This document shows positions 27,701 through 42,700 of a stretch of DNA of 64,000 nucleotides, in pieces. The DNA is from Rhabdornis inornatus (Eukaryota; Chordata; Aves; Passeriformes; Rhabdornithidae), in contig VWZS01004363.1 of assembly GCA_013397075.1 (NCBI GenBank), forward strand, positions 886,129 to 950,128. The letters run 5' to 3'. Numbering within the stretch: the first letter of the stretch is position 1; the number at the start of each line of letters is the position of its first letter. Under the pieces are notes generated by a model. The model did no database searches and was not told the origin of the DNA. It worked only from the letters and a program-made list of their open reading frames with translations. The position numbers were made by a program, and so were the translations under genes.

Positions 27701-30700
27701 GCCAGAACAATAAGCAGGGAAGTGACAGATAGTGGGGGAGTTGCTGCACTGTTCATTTTGGATCAAAATATGGATGTGCCCTGAAGTGATGTCAGCCTAC
27801 GATTGCTGTCTGCAAGGCAACATTCATCCTGCAGCAGTAGCTGTGCAATACCTAGTGCTAATTTAGATGTTAATAAGAGCTTAAAGCCTTGGGGTTTTTT
27901 AGATTTTTTAGCCTTTTATTTAGAAAATGTATGTCTTCATTATTATCTGTGTGTTTCTTGTTGGAAATTTTAAAATAAAAAATTATGGATCACAGGTGTT
28001 TTGCATTGTATCAGCATCTTGAATAAGCTTTAGACAAATTTAGAGCTGTCTGTACAGTTTTTCAGAATGTCAGCTCTGCCTGGGATGTCTGGAATTATTC
28101 AATGTAATGGAAATACATGTGCTTACACTGAAGTTTTTATTTGACAAGAAATTTGTCATGAGAGAAACACAGAAAACTGTAACAGTTGTTTGCAACCAAG
28201 GTCATACTCATAAAGTACTACATTTGCTTAAAACTAGAATGGTTGAGCATCATTAATATTTCTTTTTATCTATTTTTAGACGAGGAAGTTGGACCTTAGC
28301 TTATATGTTTTCCTCTTTTATCCACATTTACTTTTCTACATTCTCACTTTCCCAGTCCTTTGGTTCTCTCCTTCCATCTCTCATACTGCTATTTTCACAT
28401 CTTTATGCATCTTCCTTCCAAGTCCTTTGTACTCCAGCCTTTCTCACAGCATCAACACCCCAATCAGGAAAACTCCTTGTTCCTGCAGCCTTTGTGGAAC
28501 TGGCTGCCCAACATAATGTGCTCAGACAGATTGCTGCAGCCTAATATTGCTTGATAAAGCAGTGAATTCCACAGCAGTTTCAGGGCTTAGTGGGACATTT
28601 GCTTTCCTTAGGTTACAACTGAGATTGAGCGGCTGCTCTGCCACAAACAAATGTGTGCTTCTAGGAGAGTTTGCCAGGGTTGCAGAGGAGGGGGAGTTTG
28701 TCATAATCAGGTGTGTACACCGCTTTTGTAGTTGTGGAGAAGATATTTTGGCATAGAAAAGGAAAAATCACTTGAAGTTTCTTCCTTTCAAGTACAGTCT
28801 GTTAAATTTTCATGCAGTGTCTTATCTCCAGTCTGAAAGACAATACAGAACTGCTTTGAGTGTTTTCCCTTCTGAAGACATTTAGTGGATTTGAAAGACC
28901 GGTTTGGGATTAGCAAGTATATGTCTAACCTGAAAAAAACAGATGTTAATTTCAGTTATAATCCACAATGTAGTGACTTTACAGGATGTCTTCAGCAATC
29001 AGTAATTTATAAACTCTATGATAGTCTTTGCTGAATGTTTAAAAGATGCTGATTTTACATGCTCTAATGTAAAATGTACATGCTTGAGTAAGAGCTTGAT
29101 ACAACTTGGGTATGTTTAGTTCTTTCTTTTATGTGCAACCAATAAAAATCTCCAGAATTAGAGCAGGTTGTTATGGAAAGTGTAAAATTATGTATTCACT
29201 TATTTCTAACTTTTTTGTTCAGTTTTGTTGAATTCTCTTGCTTTTTTTTTAATATACAGAGCCACTGAAACACGTCTGTGTAACTGTGATTGTAGGCTTT
29301 AAAAGTTAGGCATCTGAAATGGAGAGGGATATAATACGGGGATATAATCTGCACTTGTTGCTGTCATATCAAATTTAAAACTACATTTTTTCCTGAATCC
29401 GGAAGTTGAATCCATTAATACTGTTATTCTTAATACTGTGAGGAGCAAGGAAAATGTTTTTTGCGGGCTGACAACACTTTGAATGAAGCATGATAATTAA
29501 CTTACATTTGATTTCCAGGTGTTGAGTTTTTAATGCTTAAACAGTAACAAAATATATACATTTTAAACTACACAACTTAGAAGTGTCCGTAAATAATGGT
29601 ACTCCTAGTTCAATGATAATGTTTTTTGTTTAGCATCTTGATAATCTACAGTTTTTTCACTTATCTTGCAGGTTCTTGCAACAATGGAACAACTAGAAAA
29701 AGTCAGTAGTTTCCAGGAGTTTGTACAAATATTCAGCCAGTTTGGAAATGAAATGGTGGAATTTGCCCACTTAACTGGAGATCGGCAAAATGTAAGTATT
29801 AGTAAAAGGTTGTGAGAGATGGTGCACAGTATAATCTTCATCTTATTATCAGGAAGGTATGGGTTCTTCTGGGATGCTAAAAGAAAACAACATAATTGAG
29901 GGTGTCCTGTCTCTGGAACCTACCCTCTCCTTGCTCCACCCGAAACATGTCTTTTGATTTTAAAGCTTAGGCCGAGAAAAATGGCTGCATGGTTTTCCCT
30001 GCATATCTTCCAGAAGCCTGACTGTGTATTATTTGCATTGTCTTTTGGCTTCAGTCACTGTCTTTTGGCTCTAACTTTTCTGGCTCATTACTGTAGTAGA
30101 GAGTTTGTTGTTACTTGACAGAAGTATTTGATGTTTGCATGTTGTGAAAGGACTTCATTATTTTAGAAAACTCCAAAGAGATTCTAATAAAGCATCTGCT
30201 TGGTGGCTTCTTAGAGTTTTTTTTTTTTATTATTATTATTATGGAATGTTTTTCTAGGTTTAGGTCAAAACCTTCTTATGTTAAGACAATGAGTTTTAGT
30301 TCTTACATGCAGCTACTCTTTTAAAGCCTTTCATTCATACTGGCTACTTCCATCTAAATTTAAGGGTTTGTTGAGGCTTAAGACTTCTGCTGTGAGCTCT
30401 AGTTGCTTTCTCCTAATAATCCAGTCCTCTGTTCAGAGCTAAACCAGGGTTTAATATAAATATACAGAGTCCTAATATCCAGCAAAATTCAGAATTCAGT
30501 TTGTATAAACCAATTGGCCAACGTCATGTGTTTCCTTTTACTGTGGATGTGTGAATGCTTGGTGTCAAAGAACATTACTGGGAAAGCTACTTAAAACTGA
30601 AGGAAATACCTGCTTAGAAGTGAACGCTCTTTTTTCCCCCTGAAGTACTTTTTCCCCACAGCAGTTGTTCCTTTGAAAGGAGAACATGCATTATTAGGAA

Positions 30701-33700
30701 GTCGTAGTCTTTTCAGCTGTGTTGGATTTTCAGTGTTAAGTGGTCTTCTGCTCCCCCCTCCTTGCCTACTTGACTCTTTTGGAAAGAGTGCTACATTACC
30801 ACTTTCTCAATTGTTTCAGGACTTTCTTGGTATGCTCAGTTTACAATGTGTAGACTGCTATGTGGCACTACTACCTTTATGGGGAGGAAACATTGCTTAC
30901 AGTATTTTTAAGTGTGCCATAAATTCTGGAGGGCCATCAGATTTATCAGAGTGTAATGTCAGAATTTCAGAAGTTAACTGTTTTCTTGTTTGGTTGTTTT
31001 GTTAGTTTGGTTCTTAATGTTATTTTGATCTTAAAGATTGTCTGTAGTTGCTAAATACAAACATTATCAAAGTGTCAAAACAGACTGCTGCTGTGATTTA
31101 TCTGGGTGTTTTTGTTAATCCAGAGTATATTAGGATTAATTGCATCCTGTAAACCTTCAGCTGGTCCCATTCAGTTGCCTGTTTGACACTCAGATAGCAC
31201 TCAGCTGTCTTTGTGAGCAGTGAGAATATCAGAGTTATAACTTTCTAAGTTCTTCCCCTTGTTAGACCCTCTTGCTTGTTGAGGCATTCATGTCTTGCCC
31301 TCTTCCCTCACATCCTGGTCTGGAGTCTAAACTCTTCTGTATTGATGAACTTTGCTGGGGGTGTAGTTCAGTTTTGCAGGTGTGTCCATCTTTCCCTGGA
31401 ACATTTTTAAAAGGTTTCTGTACTCACAGGAGAGAAATACCAAGGAATTGCTTTTTCAGCCTATTTTTTATTACTGGTATGTAGCGAATATAACACTCAA
31501 GTAGAAAAAAGATTTAGTTTACATTTCCTCCACTGCAGTGCGATGAAAAGCAGTTGTTCTCTGTCTCTACATTACCCTCCCCTCCATTTCAGAAAATACT
31601 TCTTGTCAGCTAGTCTTTTCACCTCATTTTTCTGTTTTATGAATAATGCTTTATGATAAAGGTATCAAAATTAGCAACAATTTACATAACATGCTCTGTA
31701 TCTTGGAGATCTTCTTTCTTTGAAATCTGAATTGAATAGAGCCAAGAATAAATGCATAAATTAAAATCTGTCTGAAAAGTAAGTTCTAGATCATGAGTTA
31801 GGCTGAAAATAGCAGTTGTCAGAAATTAGAAAGCTTTCTCACAAACCATTCACCTGAAAGAGAGTTTCCTTTTTCCAGTCTCACAAGTAGTTAATATTTT
31901 AGATACTGTGTAATACTTAGGTTTGTTTTTTTTTTCCTTTTGGTGTTTAGGATTTGAAGGATGAGAAGAAAAAGGCTAGAATGGCAGCATCTAGGGCTGT
32001 TCTTGAGAAGTGCACTATGATGCTCCTGACTGCTTCAAAGGTGGGTGAGTTTGTGCACCCTTACACAATTTGGCTAAATCACAAAGCATGGCATCTGCCT
32101 GGGGAGCTGATTCTCCTCTCTCAGCTCCACTTTAGATTTCATGCTAAGGAAGGGTATAAGTGTAAAGAATGAAGAAAGAAACTCTTTATATTCTGAGTAG
32201 TGGTGTGAATTTGACTTAACAGCAGTTTAACAGAAAGAATGCACCATTTTCTAAACACATTCTGTTGACTTTCCTTAGCTGGAAGCATTCATTTCAATAT
32301 ATAGCATGTGCACTCTTTCATAATAGTTGCTCTGCTTTCTTTAAAAAGACTTGTCTGAGGCATCCAGACTGTGAATCTGCTCGTATTAACAAAGATGGAG
32401 TTTTTCATCGGATGAGACTAGCTTTGGAACAGGTAATAGAAATTGTAACTGACTCTAGACCAAATGGAGAAAATGAAATGGCCCCCATCAGCATATATTC
32501 TGGCATCAGAGAATTCAAGGTAAGAGTGGAAATAATGTTGTTTTCTACAGCCAATAGAGTACCTCTTAACTAGGATGTTGGAAAAAAAAAGTGGTTTTAG
32601 ATTTGAGGTCATGGAGCTGCATCTCTTCAGCAGCATTGACTTAAATAACTGTCCCAAAATGTTAAACAATCTGTCAAGAGGTGCCTATCTTTTAATAGTC
32701 ATTGCCGAAATACACCTCTCTTTCTGAATCAGTATGCATTCAGAGCTCTAATATTTTGTTGAGGTGATTAATTGACATTGAATAAACTGAACTATCAGGG
32801 TCTGATCAGACCTTCATTAAAATAGTTGTTGTTTGAGAATTCTTGCTTTGTAAGTGTTAGTGTTTTTAAAATGCATGCAAAAATATTCATACAAACATTT
32901 AAAAGAGCAAACTGTCATTCAGAAGAAATGTTCTGAATTGAAATTGTATCCTGTAGCTCAGTGGACTTTTTTTCCCCGTAAAGGCTTTTCTAAATTTCAT
33001 ACTCCATTAAGAACAGTTAATGAGCAACCATGGCTTGCTGCTTTTGAACCTGTCACTTTGATTGAATTTATTTGTTTATCTATTTCCCGTCTTTAAATTT
33101 CAACTGAAATTTTTTGAGAGTGCTCCAAAGTACGCAATTTTCTATGTAGGCATTTTTAGAAAACTACTCAAAATGGATTACATGGATGTGAAAGGATCAA
33201 ACAAAATTGGAACACATTTAATTTCTGAAAGTTACTGGACTTAGAAACTTTTTATTGACAGCAGTAGAAAAATGGTGTATTTGCTGTTATTCCTGATAAG
33301 GGGCTAGTAAACTGCTGATTATATTATCACTTTTAAAAAACATCCCAAACCCCAAACTGCATGTCTGGACACAAGCAAATTGTTGGATTACTTTGAAAAT
33401 AAAGGAGTAATTTTAGAAAGCACTAAGGAGAAAAATAAAATGTAAAATATAATATGAAAAATAAAAGTAAAATGATGGATCTGCATTCTGCATTTGCATC
33501 ACAACTAAATCACATAAATTCTCAAAGAAATGATGTGCTTCTTTTTCAGAATAAGGTGGAAGGTCTCCGTGAGAATCTTTATTTTCTCTCAAAAGAGAAC
33601 CTTTCAACAATGCTGGAAGTTATCCTGGAACATACAGAAGACTTCACAGACTCTGCCTATACCAGTCATGAGCACAGAGAACACATTTTGGAGCTGTCTA

Positions 33701-36700
33701 AACAGGCTAAAATGGAACTAGAGCAGCTGGTTTCAGTGTGGATGCAAGCTGTAAGAGCTTTTTAGCAAAGTAAATCTTTTCACCTCTACTTTGAAAAGAA
33801 TTTCGAATGCACTCTTTCTTCTGGTCTAGGAAGAGAGAACTGAGTATTTTTCACAGTGGGAGCTGATGAAGGAAGCCACAGTTTGTTCTGTGCTTCTGCA
33901 GCTTCCATGTGTTCTGTCCTCCCCCTACCCCAGTGGTATTGCTTCATTGATTCTTTGATGGCTAAATTAGGCTACTGATGGTAGTAGACTAATTTTAATG
34001 AAGATGTGAGTGGAAACGAGGCAGCGATCAGAAGTATTATTACACCCTTAAACAGTTTTTAAGTCCTTTGGTGGAGTTCAGAGATTTCAATTGTCTTGAT
34101 CCCATAGCAGTGACCACAGTTTTCTTTCTTGTTTTCAATGGAATATTGGAAAGGGAAATATTGTAAAAAAATTGACTGTATTTTTAATATTATGGAGAGA
34201 GAAGAGAAACAGTAAGGCTATTTTTGTTTGTCCTTTTTTTGTATTATTTAAATGATGGTAGCTTTTAGAGAAGAAGTATGTTAAGCCTGCCTCTATAATT
34301 TGTCTTACTTGTTCCTTGAAAATGATAGAAGATACGTGCAAAAGGGAAAGCAGAGGTGGAAAATACAGCTTCTGGTTTTGATGCTGATTTGCTTTCAGTC
34401 TTACTCCTGGGGGTATGTATAGCACAAAGTCTTATCAACATTCTGAAATATGACAGATGTGTCCTGGTGTAGGATATTTACTTAACTGAGTGCATTTCTT
34501 GTGAGAAATCATTTTTGTTCCTTTTTTCCTCTTTGAATCAGGTACTGCAGTCAGGTCAAAGCAGCAGTGTAGTTTGAAAGGGATATAAATCTTACTGATA
34601 ATACAGAATATTGTTAGGACAAGACGCATATAGAATATTAATTGCATAAACTGCCTTTAACTGTAGGAGCTAAACCTGTGTTTAGCTTGGTGTTGGTGGT
34701 TAGCCCTGGTAGGCAGCTGTGCAAACATTGCCCAGCAATAACTAACACCATGTTGTCAGCATTGCTTTTATCACACATCTGAAGCAGCAGCATGCCAGGT
34801 TTATAAAGAAAATTAATTCTATCCCAGTCAAAACCAGGACAGTTGGTTATTTCTAAGCTCTATTACTGGTGGAAAATAATCACCTCTAAATAATTTACAG
34901 ACTACATTTCAAGAGATAGAAATGAGAGCCTAGTACAAGATTATGCATGTATATGATCTGTGAAAATACTTGGGCATGCACATGTGTGCTTATGCATTAA
35001 GTATTTTCATTAATAAATAACCCAGCCTGGTTGTGACTAAAGACACAGTAGAAGATAAAATAGTAACAGCTCACTGAGGTGGAATTTTGGTTTCAGCTCA
35101 ACAGCTTCATTGCAAGGTGAATTCAAGTTGAATTTTTTTAATTCAATATAGAATGTTTGATATAACATTTTGGTACCATCTTATTTTAAAATGGTGTTTA
35201 TATTTTAAAAAAAATGCCTTAAACACTTGTTTTACTTTAGGATGGTCAGGTAGAAGATTTTTAGCAGATATCAAGGAAATCTTTTTCCTGAAAAAAGCTC
35301 AGTGAGGCTTAGAAATAAATTCCTGTTGAACCCAAGCAGTCAATCAGATTGCATCACTATTGGTTTTAGATTTAATATGGTGATAAATGTTTCTATAAAA
35401 GAATTTCTTGAGTAGAATATACACAGGCTGCACTAGTGAAAGCATTTCATCTAGAAAGAAAAGGCTGTCTTCTAAAACTTCTGGAGCTAATAACATATGA
35501 CGTGAAGGTGGGGTTTGCTGGTTGTTTTGTGTAATGTCTTGTTGGTTTCTTTCTTTGGTTTGTAGCAAAACCAAAAGACAAAAGATCTCATGGAAGACTT
35601 GGAAGTAGCCATTTTAAAAACATGCCAGTGCATGAATGAACTTAAAAGAGAGGTAAGTGCAGCTTAAGCAAGATAAGGTGAATAAAAGTTTGAATTTCTT
35701 ATTTTTTATACATGAGGTTGTAAAATGGGATCCTGTACCCAAGAAGACTCTTGTCTGTTTATAGACAAGAGTAACCAAGTCAGAATTACATCATGGAGCT
35801 ACATCATCTTTGTCCTTACTGATTAGAAATCTGTTGGCTGCGTAGGCTCATTGCTAACCCACAAAAAAGAAGTGTTTGGAAGTAAATATTATGTATGTAA
35901 TCATTATTTTAAGTGTAAAGGCGGACTTCCCTTGGGGATGCATACATCACTGTTTGTAAATACATTTTCTTCTAGTGCCTAAATTAATAAATTACATTAG
36001 CAGTTTATTTGTATTTAACCTGTCCTACTGATTTCCTTAGCAGAAAAATGTTATGACAGTGCCTTATACTCGGGAGTTTTTTTCTCAACAGTTGGCAGCT
36101 GTGTATGTGTCTGTGGTGAATCATTATTCTTTTGCTAAGTGCTAGTATGTTGAGGTTAGCTTCCATACACACATGGAATAGCTGCCTCATTTGGTACGTG
36201 GGATGGACTGCACTTGCTGCTGAGGGTCTTCACCCTTTTAAGGATAGCATTGCTGCCATGTCTGTTCAACAGAATTGAAGCAAATACAGAATCTGTTTTC
36301 TGGCAGCTTCCTAAATATTTGCACATCATTCAGCTATCTCTTCAACTGCTTCAAATTGCTCTTCTTTTAAACAGATGGGGAAATGAAGATTAAGAACAAT
36401 GAGAGTTTCAACACAGAGCAGTGCAAAGATGTTAGAGAAGTGTAGTGAACTTGCTTAGGCTGAGCTGTCATCTACTGTAACTGGAAAACCTCAACTGCTG
36501 AAAGAATCGTGCTCCCCTTTTTTACCATAGGCAAAATGAGAAATTTTGTCTTCTGGACTGTAGTTCTTGCAGCTGTTCTGAAGATTTGAACAGTGCTTTC
36601 AATATGTTTCAGTTCAGTTGCACTTCTGCTGTCAGGCAGAGTGTTGGGCTCCAGAAAATGGTGGATACATCATTTTTGCACTTTGATTATGTGCTGGTTT

Positions 36701-39700
36701 GTAATTTGGTCACCATTATGGAGGGAATGGTTAGCAGAGCTTTTCCAAAGTGGCATTCACTTTGGAATGTGAGCACTTCACAGTGCTTTAACTGTGAGAT
36801 TATCCTTTTTGAGTAACATTGTTCCCAGGTGCTGAATGAGGTGGGAGAGTTTCCAGTCAAATTAGGATGTGACTATTTAATTGCATAGATCATAAAGCCA
36901 CAGGTGGCTGGAATATGTTGTGTGAAAGAAAGGATTTGTGCTCTTAGAAGTAAGTTCAGCAAATTATGTTGTTTTTGTTGTTCTCTGTGTAGTGACTAAT
37001 TGATCCCAGAGTGGCCATGATTCTGTACATGGCTGAAGTCTGTCCTGTCAGTCTGACTTGGGGTGCTGCAGTGTATCGGTCAGCAACCAGGATTTCTGCT
37101 AGTTAAATTCAAATATTGTGACTCTAATTAAAATGTTGTTGAGAGCCCGAGTGGCTGAGAACAAAAGACAGCCTTGTTAAAGTAGTTCTCACCCATCTCT
37201 GACTTTTTATGGAAGAAACAAGTTATATTCCTTTCTTGAGATTGTTCTACTGCTCATGATCAGAGACAGCATAAGTAAAAGTATATTTCTATTTTGGATC
37301 AGGATGAAAAGAATCTCTAACAAAAAGGTGATCTCTACATAGTCTACATAAAAATGAGAATTGCCAGTTCCTACTCCAACATCACAAGCCTTTCAGATAT
37401 CCTATTTTCAGACCTGACTTCATTTCTGGGATTAGTGATTTGTGCTAATTTTTAATGCTATGCGAGCAGTGTTACATAAATAGTTTATAACAGGTTGTCA
37501 TAGCTGGTTTTTCTCCCTCTAAAAAACAATTGCAGCAGGTTTTGAGGCAGTAATTCAGTTGTCTTGTCTTTTGTGAAATTAAAAAACAAATACAGAAGAA
37601 CTTAATTCTGGATGCACAGAAAGTACTGCCAGAGAAACGGGGCTAAAATGGAGTCCAGTGAATTAAAAACCCTAACATGCCATTCTAGTAAACACTCTTC
37701 TCTATGGTGTGAGTTCCAGGATCACTGCATTCATAAGAGCTGGAAAAATACATTCTCTTGAACACCAAGTTTGTTCTGTACTCAGTGTAGTCTAGCAAAA
37801 TGAGTACAGTAAGGCTCACAATAATCCTGAGCATACTCTGCTGTTTCTAAAGAGGTTGCTGTTTTGGTTTTACCAATGTTCTTAAGATGGGGCTGATTGC
37901 AGGGCACAGGTAACCTAGTGACTAGTTGCTAGAACTAGCAGCAGCTGTCACTGATAGCTGTCATCAGCCAGAGTCCTTCACAGCACAGTTTGAGTGTGCC
38001 TGGATTTAGGGATGTGTTTAAATCAGAAGATTCTCCTTGCTTCTTGGGAGTGTAGGGAGATTGTTTGAGATGTCTTCAAGACCCATGTCCTTGTAGAAAA
38101 GGTACTTTATGCTTTCCTAAGGCTGTGTCACAAGCTGATTATCTTCAAGCTTTTCTTTGTTTCACTGATAATTCTAATTCCTCTTATATTACAAATTCAG
38201 TTTTGTGTGGCTTCAGTCTGATTCACACAGTTCAGTGTGTGTTCTTTAAGAGAAGTGGAATGACCATTGTGCTTTGCTTATGCTGAACTTGGTGACCCAC
38301 AGATTAATGCACCTGGTTTTTCCCCATCTGTGACATAATCAGAAAGCAGAGTTGTGATGACTTCATGGCCTCATTTTACCCAGCTGTTCTTTTGCTTCTC
38401 TCCATATGTGGTTGTGGAGTTAGTTTTTCTTGTTTGTGGGGGGAGTTTTTTGGCTTTTTCTTTAATTGCAGTGGATTTTATCTTTGTTGTTTGAATAGTA
38501 ATTGAAGAAATAAAACTCCAGATAATGAGCAAGCTGTATATGAGCTTTCATGCCAGTAAATGCTTTGCTTCTTGAAAAATTAATCTGTCTCTTAAGCTTG
38601 TTTGACTTGGTATTGGATAGATGTTTTTTTTTCTGTTCCATGTTTGTCTCTCCTTCTTTTAATGCTGTTCAAGGTCCACAATGCAGCAACATCTCTGGCA
38701 GCAGATCTTCTAAAATACCATACAGATCATATGGTTCTCAAAGCGTTAAAAATCACAGGAGTAGAAGGAAATCTTGAAGCTGTAGCAGAATATACTTGCA
38801 AGCTATCAGAGCAGAAAGAACAGCTTGTTGAGGTGAGTTTGCAGCTGCGTTCACTGTATAGGACACGTAAAAAATGAGTGGCTGGATTTGCATCAATCTG
38901 TTTAGGAAGGCTTTGGTCTATGTTTTTGTAATTTTTTTTATTGCAAGATTGCAAGTGTTGTAGAATTTGTTCCCAGTTCTCCTCATTGATCTAGACTCAA
39001 TCTGTATGTAGACATTTGGCCTAAAATACTAATAAAAAAGTAAGTTCTAGATCCAAGAGGAAATGATAACCCCTTTCTTTCAAACAGCAGACATCCAGAA
39101 ATAGCTGAATCCAGGTATACAAGAATGCTGGAGATACCCAGTTAAGTTTCTTAATGCAGTGAGTTTGATTTTTTTGAAGATCAGTCAAGAGGGCCACTGA
39201 AAATATTCCTCCTGTGCGAATAGCAGTGTGTGGAGGGGATGTCAGCTGTGTGTACCTTGTTGCTGTCTCTCTCACAGACGAGAGGTACAGTGGTACCTCT
39301 GCCAGCAGGAGACATACAAATATAGGTCACTTTGATCTGAAATATGGCGATGCCAGCAGCTGTACTTGCATCGTATCCAGTACTCATTTCTAAAAAATTA
39401 AGATGTACAGGCCTTGAGGATTCCTCCCAGAACTATGAATATGCAGAAGCAACACCCTTGAACTTCCAGGACTGGCAGAAGAATGCTTTGAATTTTTAGT
39501 TTCAACTTTAATGTCCCCTTGATCTGTGGTTATTTAGTGTTCTAGTGAGACATTATTTTTTTTCAGGCATAACCAGGAGGTTAAATAGTGCTTGCATGTG
39601 AGACCTCTTACAGCATGTCTGATGATGGACAGTGCAATAAGTTTCATTCGTGCTGTCTCTGTCTTACAAAATCCTTTTGATCTGAAAACTTCCATGTTCC

Positions 39701-42700
39701 TTCTCAAGGTGACTCTCAATCTTCCTACAAAAAAAAAAAAAAGAGATGAAGGAAACAGTATTACTTCCCTGAACTAATTTGACGCTGATTTGCTCAAAGA
39801 TAATTCAGTCCCCTGGATGATGAAAGCCTAAACTTTCTACATGATTGATTATTGCTGAATAAGCCTGTTCCTCTAAAGTTCTTTATTCTACAGTTTTTCC
39901 AAGATCTACTATGTGTGTGTGTACTTCCAGTTTTATTCAGTCATAAATATGTGAAATTGTTATTGTTTTACTTTAATTTAGTTATTAAGACTTTCCTTTC
40001 TCTCTGTGGTTTTCCACACCTTTCAAGTCAGGATTTAGCCCCATTTTTGTTGTTAATTCTCCCTGAGAAGCATCCAGCTGTGCGGTACCCAGTAAATATT
40101 TGAAAGGACAATCTATAACTTTGTGGTTGTTTGTACACCTTATTTTTGTATGTACACCTTTTCTCACTACTAATAAATGCACATGTTTTACAATTATTTT
40201 CATGTTTTTTTAAATAATTCAGATGTGTCGCTTATTGAGGCATGTTTCTGGAACTGAGCCTCTTGAGATTACTTGCATACATGCAGAAGATACCTTTCAG
40301 GTCACTGGCCCACAGGTATGTTCTGCTTTTAATTGGCCTCTTCTACTACGCATAAATCGATAAAAATTACTTGTGTGAATTTTAGGAGATCTAGTGTTTA
40401 CCTGTTCAAAGCATTCATTTCTAAGAAGGAATTTTGCTCTAATGCTGGGTGGTAGCTAAAAGAATGCACGAGAAAGATCATCAAGCCTGCAAATGTCAGA
40501 TGAATACACTACAAAGACAATAGTAGCAGTTTAATTTTGTGTTTTGCCTGGGGGGGCATTTGTGAATTCATGTGGAACACTGTGTACTAGAACTTGCAGT
40601 AGCAAATGCTTTGTTCTTTGTCCAGATAATTTCTGCTGCAGAAACCCTGGCATTACATCCATCTAGCAAGATTGCAAAAGAAAATCTTGAGGTGTTCTGT
40701 GAGGCCTGGGAGTCTCAACTGAGTGATATGTCTTTATTGTTAAGAGAAATCAACGATGTGTTTGAAGGAAGAAGAGGTAAGAAGGCTGTGTAGAAACAGG
40801 AAAATGTAACTTCAAATCTAAGAACTCTAAGTGTGATTTAGGAAAATTTTGTTTTCTTAAGAGTGGAGTGCAGTAAGCAGTTCCACATCCTGTGGGATCT
40901 AGGTAGTAATAGACAAATATGTTGGGTTTCTATAGATGTCAAATCAGACTGCTTATTGGATTTTTTCAAATAAAAGCAACCAAATATTTAAAGGCTTGAT
41001 TCATGTAAGATTAGCTGTGTTTAATTTTCTGCACTAGGATTAGTTCTAGTGAAATCAAGTGGAACTGTTCAAAGGGCACAAAAGTGTTCGACTCGGCTCT
41101 TTGCCAGCAGTTTCCAGATACAAGGGGTGTAGGGCTTTCACCCACCCTTTGTTTTATCTAGGACATACCATCACTTCATGACAGACAAGATACAACTTGA
41201 ATTATGACAGGTTTAATTAATGTCCTGTATTTGTGGAAAATACATATATACATATATATTCTATACTGTCAGCTTGCCTTGTATTCACTTCATAATGTAG
41301 TGAATGTAGTTATTTGATTTTTAAACTGCTGTCGTTTCTCCTGGATGGAATTTCTGACGACTCTGCACAATCTTGGGATATTTTCTCTGGTTGGTAAGTT
41401 TACTGGTATTTGTACAACATGTAGAAGAAAACCTTGAAATCTTAAGGAAAAAAAAATTCTGTGTCTACTTTTAGCATAGGGTAATTTACCTTTAAAAATA
41501 GAAGACATTTTGGTTTTCATTTTTATACCACATAATTTTCTTTCAGGTTGTCTTTAGTGTAGCCTGTCATGCTTCTTAGAGCTGTGTGTTTGTTTCAGTC
41601 TTTAAGGTATAATTGCATACAGATAGAATGTAATATATAATAATACTGAATGTCTTGTATTTTTAAGAAAATTGCTCAGGTTCAAAAGTTTAGATTTAGC
41701 TAAATATAGGCACTTAATGTTTCATATCCAGGATACAGAAAAAGTAAATCTTTATTCAGGTTAGATGACACTTCATCAATGATACAATACTTAGTCTTGC
41801 TATTGAGACTCTTCTTATTTTCGGACTTTATTTTGTAGTTTAACTTTCTGGGGGTTTTTTTGTTTTGTTTTGTTTTTTTGTGTAAAGCAGTTCTTTACTG
41901 CAAGCATTTTGAGCACAGTAGCAACCAATCATGGGGTGAATATATGAAATTATTTGAAATTATCTGAATCTGTTGCTGCTGGTTGGTGAATGAATGTGTG
42001 CCTGAGCTTCAAGACTTGTGAAAAGGAAACATACGTTGAAATTCTGAGTGGGTTTACAATAATTGTGTGTACTGCAGGTTATTAGCAGTTTGAGACTTTG
42101 GAGAAAAATGTTATTGTTATTCCAGCTGTTCTTCCACCTTGGTCTGGAATACCACATAAATATGTGCAGCAATCAGAGAGCCTGTTTATGGGTCTTTTAA
42201 CTTTCAGCAGATTTTTTTGTTTGTTTGTTTTGGGAGCCAGGGTCACACTTGCTTTCTTTAAAGAGAGTATTTTATAAAATGAAATTTAAATTATAATATT
42301 ATGCTATTGTTAATGTGTTAGAATAAATTTGGAGTCTTTAGGGCTGGTCATGCAGTATCTGATTTTTTTCATATTTATACAATGGTTTAGCAAGGTTGAA
42401 TGATAACCTTTTTATGTATTTATCTGTGTGTATGTGCATACGTATATGTATAGATATTTCTGTACTTAAAAACAATAGGATGAGAATCATGCAGCCACAG
42501 CAAAGCATGTCCTTGGCTCTCCAAACAAATTGTTCTTGATGTCAGGTGCCCAGCCTCCTCTGTTAGTTAATAGCTTTCTCTAGGGGCTGCTGATGGAAGA
42601 TGACACATTTTCCATAAGTGGTATTGTCCACTTTCTTTAAAGCATCATTTCACAAGGGCAACCCAATGTTCTTGCTTGAAGGAGGAAAAGGAGGATGGGT

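Noticed and set aside
30673..31005. 110-codon + strand frame in CTNNAL1 intron 4
   Set aside because: No family resemblance, no splice context needed between exons 4 and 5, and normal intronic composition.
31954..32172. 72-codon frame continuing past CTNNAL1 exon 5
   Set aside because: The first part is the real exon; the extension past the GTGGGT donor is intron, since exon 6 resumes the alpha-catulin sequence.
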